Positions 1 to 6,741 of a stretch of 64,000 bases of DNA are shown here, piece after piece. The stretch spans positions 62,001 to 126,000 of the forward strand of contig DATMAM010000033.1 of the NCBI GenBank assembly GCA_035559995.1, in the 5' to 3' direction. Origin of the DNA: DATMAM01 sp035559995. Lineage in GTDB: Bacteria > Desulfobacterota > Binatia > UBA9968. Both the position numbers and the translations under genes were made by a program. The notes below the pieces were generated by a model that was given only the letters and a program-made list of their open reading frames with translations, made no database searches and was not told where the DNA came from. Each line of letters starts with the position of its first letter. Position 1 is the stretch's first letter.

Positions 1-682
1 GCGTGATCCCCTCGATCGAATCGGACTGGCCGTGCGCGAAATCGTACGTCGGGTAGATGCACCACTTGTCGCCGGTGCGGTGATGCGTCGCGCGCAGGAT
101 GCGGTACATGACGGGGTCGCGCAAATTTAGATTGGGCGAGGCCATATCGATTTTGGCCCTGAGCGTGCGCGAGCCGTCGGGGAACTCGCCCGCGCGCATG
201 CGCTCGAAGAGATCCAAGTTCTCCTCGACCGAGCGGTTGCGGTAGGGGCTGTCCCGCCCGGGCTCGGTCAATGTGCCGCGATACTCGCGGATCTGGTCCG
301 CCGTCAGATCGCAGACGTAAGCCTTGCCGCGCCGGATGAGAGTGACGGCGTACTGGTAGAGCTGCTCGAAATAGTCCGAGGCGTAATACTCGCGGTCCTG
401 CCAGTCGAACCCGAGCCAGCGCACGTCCGCCTTGATGGACTCCACGTATTCCACGTCTTCCCTGCTTGGATTGGTGTCGTCGAAGCGCAGGTTGCACAGG
501 CCGCCAAATTCGGCGGCAAGGCCAAAGTTGAGGCATATCGACTTGGCGTGCCCGATATGAAGGTACCCGTTGGGCTCGGGCGGAAAGCGCGTGTGAACAC
601 GGCCGCCGTACTTTCCCGACCTCACGTCCTCGGCAATGATGTTGCGAATGAAATGAGAAGGCGTGCTCTCGGCGACGCTCAT
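1..682 (-). CDS. glnS: Glutaminyl-tRNA synthetase, N-terminal part (runs off the window start)
   Basis: Cytoplasmic enzyme that charges tRNA-Gln with glutamine. About 227 codons are visible, from an ATG at 680-682 to the window edge with no stop. The protein opens MSVAESTPSHF and carries the class I HIGH motif as HIGHAKS near residues 42-48. It then has the GlnRS-type stretch RFDDTNP and the following EYVESIKADV, which separate it from GluRS. The gene is divergent from gltX, and tRNA-Gln lies 1.6 kb away, so charging enzyme and substrate are clustered. A weak AAGGAG-like ribosome site precedes the ATG. The KMSKS-type loop and anticodon-binding domain lie outside the window. Family assignment is secure. 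Confidence 0.95.
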   Translation of the reverse strand, partial: MSVAESTPSHFIRNIIAEDVRSGKYGGRVHTRFPPEPNGYLHIGHAKSICLNFGLAAEFGGLCNLRFDDTNPSREDVEYVESIKADVRWLGFDWQDREYYASDYFEQLYQYAVTLIRRGKAYVCDLTADQIREYRGTLTEPGRDSPYRNRSVEENLDLFERMRAGEFPDGSRTLRAKIDMASPNLNLRDPVMYRILRATHHRTGDKWCIYPTYDFAHGQSDSIEGIT

Positions 683-789
683 GAAAAGACTCGCTACTCC
701 TTAATGTTGCATTTTTAGGCGTTTTCTTCCATTGATAATCATAACACATTCCTGACGTCGTTTTCCTCTTTGCCGCTTCCGTTTCCTTG

Positions 790-2217
790 ATGGCTTCGGT
801 CCGCACACGCTTTGCCCCAAGTCCCACCGGCTATCTCCATATCGGCGGCGCGCGCACCGCTCTGTTCAATTACCTTTTTGCGCGCCATCACGGAGGGACT
901 TTCATCCTGCGCATCGAGGATACCGACCGGGAGCGTTCTACGCCGCAAGCGATCGAGGCCATTCTCCAGAGCCTCAAATGGCTTGAGCTCGACTGGGACG
1001 AGGGTCCTTACTTCCAGACCGAGAGATTCCCGCTGTACCAGAGCCGCGTGGAATGGCTGTTGAAGGAGGGACGGGCCTATCCGTGCGTGTGCACGCCCGC
1101 GGAGCTCGAGGCGAAGCGCCAGGCGGCGCTCAAGGCCAGGCGCAAGCCGATGTACGACGGCACTTGCCGCCCGCGCGAAGCGCACGAAATGGCCGGCCGG
1201 GCGGCGGAGCTCAGAAGGCAGGGAAAAAGCTTTACGGTGCGCTTTCGCGCGCCGAAAGAGGGAAAGACCACCGTCGACGACAAGATCAAAGGCGTGGTTG
1301 TGTTCGACAACGGCGAACTCGACGATCTCGTGCTTGCGCGCTCGGATGGGACGCCGACGTACAATTTTTGCGTGGTCGTCGACGATATCGACATGAAAAT
1401 CACGCACATCATCCGCGGCGACGACCATCTCGCCAACACACCGCGGCAGATCCTTCTCTATCAGGCCTTCGAGAAGCAGCCGCCCGAGTTCGCGCACGTG
1501 CCGTTGATCCTCGGGATCGATAAGGCGCGCCTGAGCAAGCGCCACGGCGCGACTTCCGTGATGGCGTACAAGGAGATGGGATACTTTCCTGAAGCCCTGG
1601 TCAACTATCTGGTGCGGCTCGGCTGGTCGCACGGCGATCAGGAGATTTTTTCGCGCGCGGAGCTGATCGAGAAATTCACGCTTGAAGAGGTGGGAAAATC
1701 CGCCGGCGTGTTCAATCCGGAAAAGCTTCTCTGGGTCAACTTTCATTATCTCAAGTCGCGCCCGCTCGGGCAGCTTGCCGAAGAGGTCGCGCCGTTTATC
1801 GCGGCCAAAGGTTACCCGGTTCCCGAAAAGGCGTGGCTGGAAAGGATGATCGCGACGCTGCGCGAGCGAGCCAAGACGCTCGTCGAGCTTGTGGACCAGG
1901 CGCACTATTATCTCAGCGACGAGATCCGCTGGGACGAAAACGCGGTTCGCAAGGCGCTCACACCCGAGGTGAAACGCCCGCTCGAGAAGCTGGCAAGAGC
2001 GTTGGCAGAGACCGAGCCCTTCGACGAAGCGCACATAAAAGAGGCGTTTGCAAAAGTTTTGGGAGAATTCGGGCTTGCGCTGGGAGCGCTCGCTCAGCCG
2101 GTGCGCGTGGCGCTGACGGGCTCGACCGTGAGCCCGGGAATTTACGAAGTGATTGCGGTCCTGGGAAAGAAGCGCACGCTCGAGCGCCTCGAGGCGGCGC
2201 TGGAGAAAATTCCATAA
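790..2217 (+). CDS. gltX: Glutamyl-tRNA synthetase
   Basis: Class I synthetase that charges tRNA-Glu with glutamate in the cytoplasm. It reads RTRFAPSPTGYLHIGGAR at residues 5-22, which includes the HIGH signature as HIGG. The KMSKS-type loop is ARLSKRHG near residue 246, and an alpha-helical anticodon-binding C-terminus follows. The length of 475 residues is normal for bacterial GluRS. A TTG at 787 directly precedes the ATG at 790; I chose the ATG because neither has a clear Shine-Dalgarno sequence and ATG is preferred. The cognate tRNA-Glu lies 159 bases downstream. Because a dedicated GlnRS is encoded next door, this GluRS is probably discriminating, although that cannot be proven from motifs alone. 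Confidence 0.96.
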   Translation: MASVRTRFAPSPTGYLHIGGARTALFNYLFARHHGGTFILRIEDTDRERSTPQAIEAILQSLKWLELDWDEGPYFQTERFPLYQSRVEWLLKEGRAYPCVCTPAELEAKRQAALKARRKPMYDGTCRPREAHEMAGRAAELRRQGKSFTVRFRAPKEGKTTVDDKIKGVVVFDNGELDDLVLARSDGTPTYNFCVVVDDIDMKITHIIRGDDHLANTPRQILLYQAFEKQPPEFAHVPLILGIDKARLSKRHGATSVMAYKEMGYFPEALVNYLVRLGWSHGDQEIFSRAELIEKFTLEEVGKSAGVFNPEKLLWVNFHYLKSRPLGQLAEEVAPFIAAKGYPVPEKAWLERMIATLRERAKTLVELVDQAHYYLSDEIRWDENAVRKALTPEVKRPLEKLARALAETEPFDEAHIKEAFAKVLGEFGLALGALAQPVRVALTGSTVSPGIYEVIAVLGKKRTLERLEAALEKIP

Positions 2218-2298
2218 ATTCGCCGTCAATTCGCACGGCCGCCCGCGCCCTCTCGCCTTGACTCCAAAGGTCGATTCTTCTAGTTTTACCTAGGAAAT

Positions 2299-2374
2299 TG
2301 AGGAGTCGGCTAATTGGTAAGCCACCTGACTCTGGATCAGGCGATTGTAGGTTCGAGTCCTACCTCCTCAGCCA
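2299..2374 (+). tRNA. tRNA-Gln, anticodon CTG
   Basis: A 76-base cloverleaf. The acceptor stem is TGAGGAG with CTCCTCA, giving the U1-A72 pair typical of tRNA-Gln. The D stem is GGCT/AGCC. The anticodon stem CCTGA/TCAGG encloses loop CTCTGGA, with anticodon CTG reading CAG. The T arm is GTAGG-TTCGAGT-CCTAC. Discriminator G and an encoded CCA end the gene. It starts 81 bases after gltX and is separated by one base from tRNA-Glu, so the two are probably co-transcribed. Confidence 0.96.
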
Positions 2375-2375
2375 T

Positions 2376-2450
2376 GGTCCCATCGTCTAGCGGTTAGGAC
2401 ACCGGCCTCTCACGTCGGTAACACGGGTTCGAGTCCCGTTGGGACCACCA
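2376..2450 (+). tRNA. tRNA-Glu, anticodon CTC
   Basis: A 75-base cloverleaf. The acceptor stem is GGTCCCA/TGGGACC. The D-arm sequence TCGTCTAGCGGTTAGGACA is typical of tRNA-Glu. The anticodon loop is CTCTCAC with anticodon CTC reading GAG, and the T arm is ACGGG-TTCGAGT-CCCGT. The discriminator base is A and CCA is encoded. The anticodon stem contains one G-T pair. The GAA-reading isoacceptor is not in this window. Confidence 0.95.
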
Positions 2451-2497
2451 CATTTCCCGCCGGGCCGATCTCGGGTAAAATTTTTCGCCGCTTTGGA

Positions 2498-2717
2498 TTG
2501 ACAACGGCGCGTAAAACAGCTACCGTTAGCCATCCTGCTTCAGTATGGGCCTTCTGGAAGAGGAAAAGAGAAAGCGTGAAGGCCCAAGTCGTCTCTCCCG
2601 CGAAACGTTGCCTCAGGAAAACCGACCAGAGCGTGGCTAAGCTATCCGTGTTCTGCTCCGACTGGTGAACCGTTTCTCAGGGTTTAAAGACATCAACATC
2701 TCTCATAGGAGGAGAAC
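2498..2717 (+). promoter_or_regulatory. Probable promoter and structured 5' leader of the RRM gene
   Basis: This 267-base gap between tRNA-Glu and the RRM gene contains a perfect -35 box TTGACA at 2498-2503 and a poor -10 (TACCGT) after 17 bases. The transcribed part has a strong hairpin, GGGCCTTC at 2547-2554 with GAAGGCCC at 2578-2585. A competing pair of arms is ACCAG near 2624 with CTGGT near 2661. TTAGCCA at 2526-2532 is complementary to TGGCTAA at 2634-2640. The leader ends in the strong ribosome site AGGAGGAG. It matches no riboswitch consensus I could recall. Structure is visible; function is inference. Confidence 0.45.
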
Positions 2718-3029
2718 ATGGGTAATAAGCTGTACGTTGGCGGCCTGCCCTATTCCGTTACGGAAGGCGAGCTGCAACAGATATTCGAGGCGCACGGGAC
2801 GGTAGAATCCGCCCGGGTGATCACGGATAAATTCACCGGGCAGTCGCGAGGCTTTGGCTTCGTCGAGATGGGCTCGGGAGCCGAGGCGCAGGCCGCTCAG
2901 CAGGCGCTCAACGGCACACAATTGAACGGCCGGACCTTGACGGTCAACGAGGCCAAACCAATGGTGAGCCGCGAGCGCAACGGTGGAGGCCAGGGGTTTA
3001 GAAGCGGTAGCAAAGCCAGCCGCTGGTAA
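2718..3029 (+). CDS. Small RRM-type RNA-binding protein
   Basis: A 103-residue single-RRM protein. RNP2 is LYVGGL at residues 5-10 and RNP1 is RGFGFVEM at residues 44-51, the two strands that contact single-stranded RNA. A short basic, Gly/Arg-rich tail (RERNGGGQGF) follows. Such stand-alone RRM proteins in cyanobacteria and proteobacteria are often cold- or stress-induced RNA chaperones; a role of that kind is inferred. The start is fixed by an AGGAGGAG ribosome site 4-5 bases upstream. The gene is monocistronic, with a long structured leader before it and a strong terminator right after it, suggesting high regulated expression. Confidence 0.93.
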   Translation: MGNKLYVGGLPYSVTEGELQQIFEAHGTVESARVITDKFTGQSRGFGFVEMGSGAEAQAAQQALNGTQLNGRTLTVNEAKPMVSRERNGGGQGFRSGSKASRW

Positions 3030-3046
3030 AAACTTGCGCATAAACT

Positions 3047-3079
3047 AAAAAAGGGGCAACGTCGGTTTGCCCCTTTTTT
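3047..3079 (+). terminator. Intrinsic terminator after the RRM gene
   Basis: The arms AAAAAAGGGGCAA (3047-3059) and TTGCCCCTTTTTT (3067-3079) pair perfectly around a 7-base loop. The A tract on one side and T tract on the other make it potentially bidirectional. It begins 17 bases after the stop codon. Confidence 0.93.
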
Positions 3080-3246
3080 ATGTGTAGCGCTCAAGCCCGC
3101 ACAAGCCCGGTAAATTTTCCCTTCTCGCCGGTAAAAACTACAATCTGTCGCTGAATCTCCGGCCAAAACTGGCGAAAAATCCAGCAAAGAAGCGGCATTT
3201 TATTTGCGTCCCTTAGTTTGCAGCGTCCTCGTTGAAGGAGGTAGGG

Positions 3247-3606
3247 ATGGAACCGAGCATTTTGATCGCCGAAGATCACGAGGGGTTTCGAAACGCATTG
3301 GGTTATCTGCTCAGGGACGAGGGATATCGTGTCATCGAGGCACGTGACGGAGCGGATGCGCTGCGGCGGCTCGAAGACGGACGCTTTGACCTGGTCTTGT
3401 CCAATCTCAAGATGCCGCGCGCGGATGGCTATGCGGTACTGCGCTACGCGAAGAACAACTATCCAAACCTTCCGGTGATTCTCATCTCCGGCTACGGCGA
3501 CGAGCAGACGAGAAAGGAGGCGTTAAGCCGAGGGGCTGACGATTACGTTTTCAAGCCGGTCGGCTTGGATGACCTCCTTGGAAAAATCAAAAGAGCCTGT
3601 CAGTAG
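3247..3606 (+). CDS. Stand-alone receiver-domain protein lacking the phospho-acceptor Asp
   Basis: A 119-residue CheY-like single receiver domain with no output domain. The start is ATG 3247 because AAGGAGG lies 5 bases upstream; an upstream in-frame TTG at 3232 overlaps that site. Visible landmarks are the acidic pair E9-D10, the switch Ser in LISGYGD (S81) and the conserved Lys in FKPVG (K103). The strand normally carrying the phosphorylated Asp reads DLVLSNLKMP, so Asn53 (codon AAT) replaces it. The rest of the active site is intact, so this is probably an atypical, phosphorylation-independent receiver, or one a single base from a normal one. No histidine kinase is nearby. Confidence 0.88.
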   Translation: MEPSILIAEDHEGFRNALGYLLRDEGYRVIEARDGADALRRLEDGRFDLVLSNLKMPRADGYAVLRYAKNNYPNLPVILISGYGDEQTRKEALSRGADDYVFKPVGLDDLLGKIKRACQ

Positions 3607-3811
3607 TTAAGTTAGGAATCGAGCCGCAGCGGCGCGAGAGGCCAGAGCTGCCCAAGCGGCAAGGACAGGACGCGCAGAACTTACTCGCGGCAAATCGGAG
3701 TCTCTCCGGCACGATCGCCGCTCGCCTCGCGCCCAATGCCGTCGCTTGACGCAGCGATCGGCACGTCTTTGTGCCTTCGGGCGCGTGCGGCGGCGCGGGG
3801 TTCGCGCAAGC

Positions 3812-5410
3812 ATGAGAGGAGACGCTGCCATCTTTGATGCCGTTGTCGAGGCTCTTAGGGACACCGACGCCTATCCCCACCGGCCGGCGGTCATCGAGCT
3901 AAGGCAAACGCACATCTCGTGCGCCTTTCTGGCCGGGCCTTTTGTCTACAAAATCAAAAAGCCGGTCTGTTTTCCTTTTGTCGATTATTCCACGCTCGAG
4001 AGGCGGCGCCATTTCTGCCAAGAGGAGGTGCGGCTGAATCAGCGCCTGGCGCGGGACGTCTATCTCGGCGTTGTACCGATCTTTGAGCGTGACGGCCGAA
4101 TCCGCGTCGGCGACGGCGCGGTGAATTCCGAGTCCGGCCGGATCGTCGAGTACGCGGTCAAAATGCGCCGCCTGCCCGAGGAGCGGATGCTGAGCGAGCT
4201 CGTCGCAAAAAATGGCGTTGCCAAAGGCGATATCGCGCGATTGGCCCGCAAGCTCTTTTTTTTCCATCGGCGCGCCGCGAAGGAAAAGGCGACCCGCTAC
4301 GGGAGCGTAAGCGTCCTGCGAGAAAGATGGTCCGAGAACTTTCGCGAGACGGCGCCGTTTGTCGGACAGGAAATCGGCGCGCAGGACTACGGGCAAATCC
4401 GCGATTACGCGCAGCAGTTCTTGGACCGACACGCGCCCCGCTTCGAGCGGCGCGCGCGCGAGGGAAAAGTGTGCGAGGGCCACGGAGACCTTCGGGCGGA
4501 GCACGTCTGCGTCGTCGATGGAATTATCGTCTTTGACTGCGTCGAGTTTAGCGAAAGCTTCCGCTACGCCGACGTGAGCTCTGAACTGGCCTTTCTGGCG
4601 ATGGATCTCGATTTTCTGGACCGGCCGGGTCTGGGCGCTGAGCTTGTGCAAGCCTACGAGCAATTGGCCGCAGACGAGGAAATCTCGCTTTTGCTCCCGT
4701 TCTACAAAAGTTACCGGGCTTATGTGCGGGGAAAGGTCGAATGCTTCAAGAGCCGCCAAGAGGAAGTGCCCGAACCCGAGAGGGAATACGCAAAAGCCAA
4801 AGCGCGCCGGCATTTTGCGCTCGCGTATCGCTACGCGAAAGGACCACCGGCGGCGGCTCTGGTTATCGTCTGCGGCTTGCCTGGAACGGGAAAATCCACG
4901 TTGGCACAACTAATTCGTGACCGAACCGGCTTTTCGCTCCTCAGTTCCGACGTGACGCGAAAACGATTGGCCGGCGTGCAAGCGACGGCGCCGGCAGACG
5001 CTCCCTTTGGAACGGGCATCTATCGCGCTGACTTTACCGACCGGACTTATCGGGCGCTGCTAAGCTCAGCCGAGGAGTCGCTGGTCGAACAGCAGGGAGT
5101 GATTGTTGACGCCACCTTTAAAGACGCAAAACATCGCCAATTTTTCTTAGACATGGCCGCGCGACTGGCCAAGCCGTTGGTCGTCATCGAGTGCCGGGCC
5201 GCTGAGGCCAAGATCCTCGAGCGCTTGCGTCAACGCGAGCGCGATCCGCAGAGTACATCCGATGCGACGCCGGAGATTTACCGGGGGTTGCGCGACGAGT
5301 TTATGCCTTTGACCGATGTCCCCGCCGATCGCCACATCATCGCGGAAACGGACGGGGACCTCCACGCCGCTCTCGCTCGGCTCGACCATTTCCTTTACCC
5401 GGCCGCCTAA
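3812..5410 (+). CDS. Fusion of aminoglycoside-phosphotransferase-like kinase and P-loop ATPase domain
   Basis: A 532-residue protein of the widespread APH/AAA fusion family (COG2187 + COG0645 architecture). The N-terminal half has the kinase-like catalytic segment GHGDLRAEHV near residue 223 followed by the metal-binding region VFDCVEFSE. The C-terminal half has a P-loop GLPGTGKST near residue 356 and resembles zeta-toxin-like or polynucleotide-kinase-like phosphotransferases. The physiological substrate is unknown; family names mentioning aminoglycosides do not imply resistance. The start is ATG 3812; longer in-frame starts (TTG 3746) would add an Arg-rich, unlikely extension. The preceding 205 bases hold no other gene. 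Confidence 0.85.
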   Translation: MRGDAAIFDAVVEALRDTDAYPHRPAVIELRQTHISCAFLAGPFVYKIKKPVCFPFVDYSTLERRRHFCQEEVRLNQRLARDVYLGVVPIFERDGRIRVGDGAVNSESGRIVEYAVKMRRLPEERMLSELVAKNGVAKGDIARLARKLFFFHRRAAKEKATRYGSVSVLRERWSENFRETAPFVGQEIGAQDYGQIRDYAQQFLDRHAPRFERRAREGKVCEGHGDLRAEHVCVVDGIIVFDCVEFSESFRYADVSSELAFLAMDLDFLDRPGLGAELVQAYEQLAADEEISLLLPFYKSYRAYVRGKVECFKSRQEEVPEPEREYAKAKARRHFALAYRYAKGPPAAALVIVCGLPGTGKSTLAQLIRDRTGFSLLSSDVTRKRLAGVQATAPADAPFGTGIYRADFTDRTYRALLSSAEESLVEQQGVIVDATFKDAKHRQFFLDMAARLAKPLVVIECRAAEAKILERLRQRERDPQSTSDATPEIYRGLRDEFMPLTDVPADRHIIAETDGDLHAALARLDHFLYPAA

Positions 5411-5599
5411 GCTATTGCGGTTTTCACAGCTGTCCGTCCTGGCGCGCCGACAGGGCGGTCGAAAGCCAAACGCCTGTCAAGCACGCTCAATGGCCCTTTA
5501 GTCGGCAGGTGTTTGGAGTCGATTTGTCTGAGGAGGTTGTGGAACAGGAGTTTTTGAACTGTTAAATTTTTTCCATCACGATCTCGAGAGGATCTTCGT

Positions 5600-5905
5600 A
5601 TGGCCCTGAAGAAGCAGTATCTCAAAAATAAGCCGGGCTGCAAGGTCACCTTTACGCTGCCGAAAGAAGCAGCCAAAAACGCCAGCGAGGTTTATGTCGT
5701 CGGCGACTTCAACGAGTGGAACACGAGCACGATGCGCATGAAAAAGCTGAAAAACGGTAGCTTTACGTTTACGACCACGCTGGAGCGCGGCAAAGAGTAC
5801 CGATTTCGCTACCTGCTGGACGGCACGACCTGGGAAAACGACTGGCACGCCGACAAATACGTCAGCAACGAATTCGGCGGCGAGAATTCAGTCGTTGTCG
5901 TCTAG
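5600..5905 (+). CDS. Stand-alone CBM48 / isoamylase-N-like glycogen-binding domain protein
   Basis: A 101-residue protein consisting almost entirely of one early-set beta-sandwich domain. The conserved core VYVVGDFNEW (residues 34-43) and YRFRYLLDG (residues 73-81) are hallmarks of CBM48/AMPK-type glycogen-binding modules, where the Trp stacks on alpha-glucan. No catalytic domain is attached. Homologous small proteins occur widely as single domains of unknown role, probably binding glycogen or a partner enzyme. Glycolytic genes lie 4 kb downstream, but no glycogen gene is visible. The preceding 189 bases show no gene. Confidence 0.88.
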   Translation: MALKKQYLKNKPGCKVTFTLPKEAAKNASEVYVVGDFNEWNTSTMRMKKLKNGSFTFTTTLERGKEYRFRYLLDGTTWENDWHADKYVSNEFGGENSVVVV

Positions 5906-6009
5906 CGGGTAAGACAAACTCGAAGCTCTGCCGGCTCGGGTTGTTGGTCGGCCAATTTTCGAAGTCAAAACGCCGGACGTAAGTTATTCCAAAGACGTTG
6001 GTTACCTGA

Positions 6010-6053
6010 GACTCGGGACTTTGCATCTGAACGCAAGTTGTTGGCCCCGAGTC
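6010..6053. repeat. Inverted repeat between convergent genes
   Basis: GACTCGGG at 6010-6017 pairs with CCCGAGTC at 6046-6053 around a 28-base loop. It lies at the 3' ends of the CBM48 gene (plus strand) and the zinc-ribbon gene (minus strand). It may act as a transcription end point, but the loop is long and there is no clean T tract. Confidence 0.35.
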
Positions 6054-6264
6054 AAGCGGCTTTTCTGATCAGCTTTAGCTGAGTGCGAGGAGCCGATCCT
6101 TTACCCTTGATCAGGTTGAACCAAACGGCGCGTTCTTCTTCCGGTCGCCCGAACCATCCCAAGGGGAAGACGTCGGTACTGTTGCAGGAGGAGCAGTTCC
6201 CTGTTGGCGCTCCATCGAGGACTTCAGCGCAGGAGTAGCAAAGGTAGGCGTGCGATAGCTTCAT
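6052..6264 (-). CDS. Small zinc-ribbon protein
   Basis: A 70-residue protein opening MKLSHAYLCYSCAEV. It has two CxxC pairs, C9-x2-C12 and C24-x2-C27, which would bind one zinc. The second half is basic (KLIRKAA at the end). No recognised family; it resembles short rubredoxin-like zinc ribbons often called FmdB-like or hypothetical. The start is supported by an AGGAGG site 7-8 bases upstream on the minus strand. It is transcribed in the same direction as rpoD, but 477 bases downstream of it, so it probably has its own promoter. Function unknown. Confidence 0.75.
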   Translation of the reverse strand: MKLSHAYLCYSCAEVLDGAPTGNCSSCNSTDVFPLGWFGRPEEERAVWFNLIKGKGSAPRTQLKLIRKAA

Positions 6265-6741
6265 ATTTTCCTCCTAGTGATTCGAAGCTGGATTCAGGAA
6301 TTATCTTGCGGTTGGCACCGGCGAATTTCAATAGGGCGTACGAAGAGCCCCATTTACAGGCCAATCCTGCGGCCCAGACGCACCCGAGTCGAGCCGTGCG
6401 TTGTAGAGAGAAAGGCCGAACGGTTAAGAGCCTTTCGTGGGCGGGAAGGGGGAAAATGCCAGAAAGTTGGGTTAGTAAGGGGTTGTGACCTGCTGCCCCG
6501 AGTGGGCAGTAGGGCGGACTCACTCAGAGGCAATGCGTCTCATCCCAAAAGCGGACCTTCTGTCGCTTTCTGCTGTATCCCCGTTTACCTTTTTTTGTTG
6601 AATGGGGTCTGCCCGGCCTGCGCGGAAGTGGAATTCGCCCGAGGGGCTTGCGCGATTTTTTCTTGACCACGAGCTGTCGTCTCCCATGCCTCCGTGCGCT
6701 CGAGGCGGGTGCACGGAGGCATGCTTCAGGCCGATGCGAGT
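6265..6741. other. Gene-free 477-base gap between rpoD and the zinc-ribbon gene
   Basis: No convincing gene is visible; the open frames here have no recognisable product or ribosome sites. The gap contains two clear hairpins. CTGCCC/GGGCAG occupies 6493-6509, and a 13-bp perfect stem occupies 6685-6723. The gap should also hold the promoter of the zinc-ribbon gene. Confidence 0.6.
6685..6723 (-). terminator. Strong hairpin just after rpoD
   Basis: CATGCCTCCGTGC (6685-6697) pairs perfectly with GCACGGAGGCATG (6711-6723), starting 19 bases beyond the rpoD stop codon. No U tract follows on the minus strand, so it may be an RNA-stabilising 3' end or a factor-assisted terminator rather than a classical intrinsic one. 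Confidence 0.5.

Noticed and set aside
2498..2717. 6S RNA, tmRNA or a known riboswitch in the RRM leader
   Set aside because: No matching consensus sequences (for example c-di-GMP, cobalamin, TPP or SAM) were found by eye; recorded only as a structured leader.
3812..5410. Antibiotic-resistance aminoglycoside phosphotransferase
   Set aside because: The kinase-like domain is fused to a P-loop domain in a widespread housekeeping-type family; there is no resistance context.
6685..6723. Classical intrinsic terminator for rpoD
   Set aside because: The stem is perfect, but no U tract follows on the minus strand; kept only as a low-confidence 3' hairpin.
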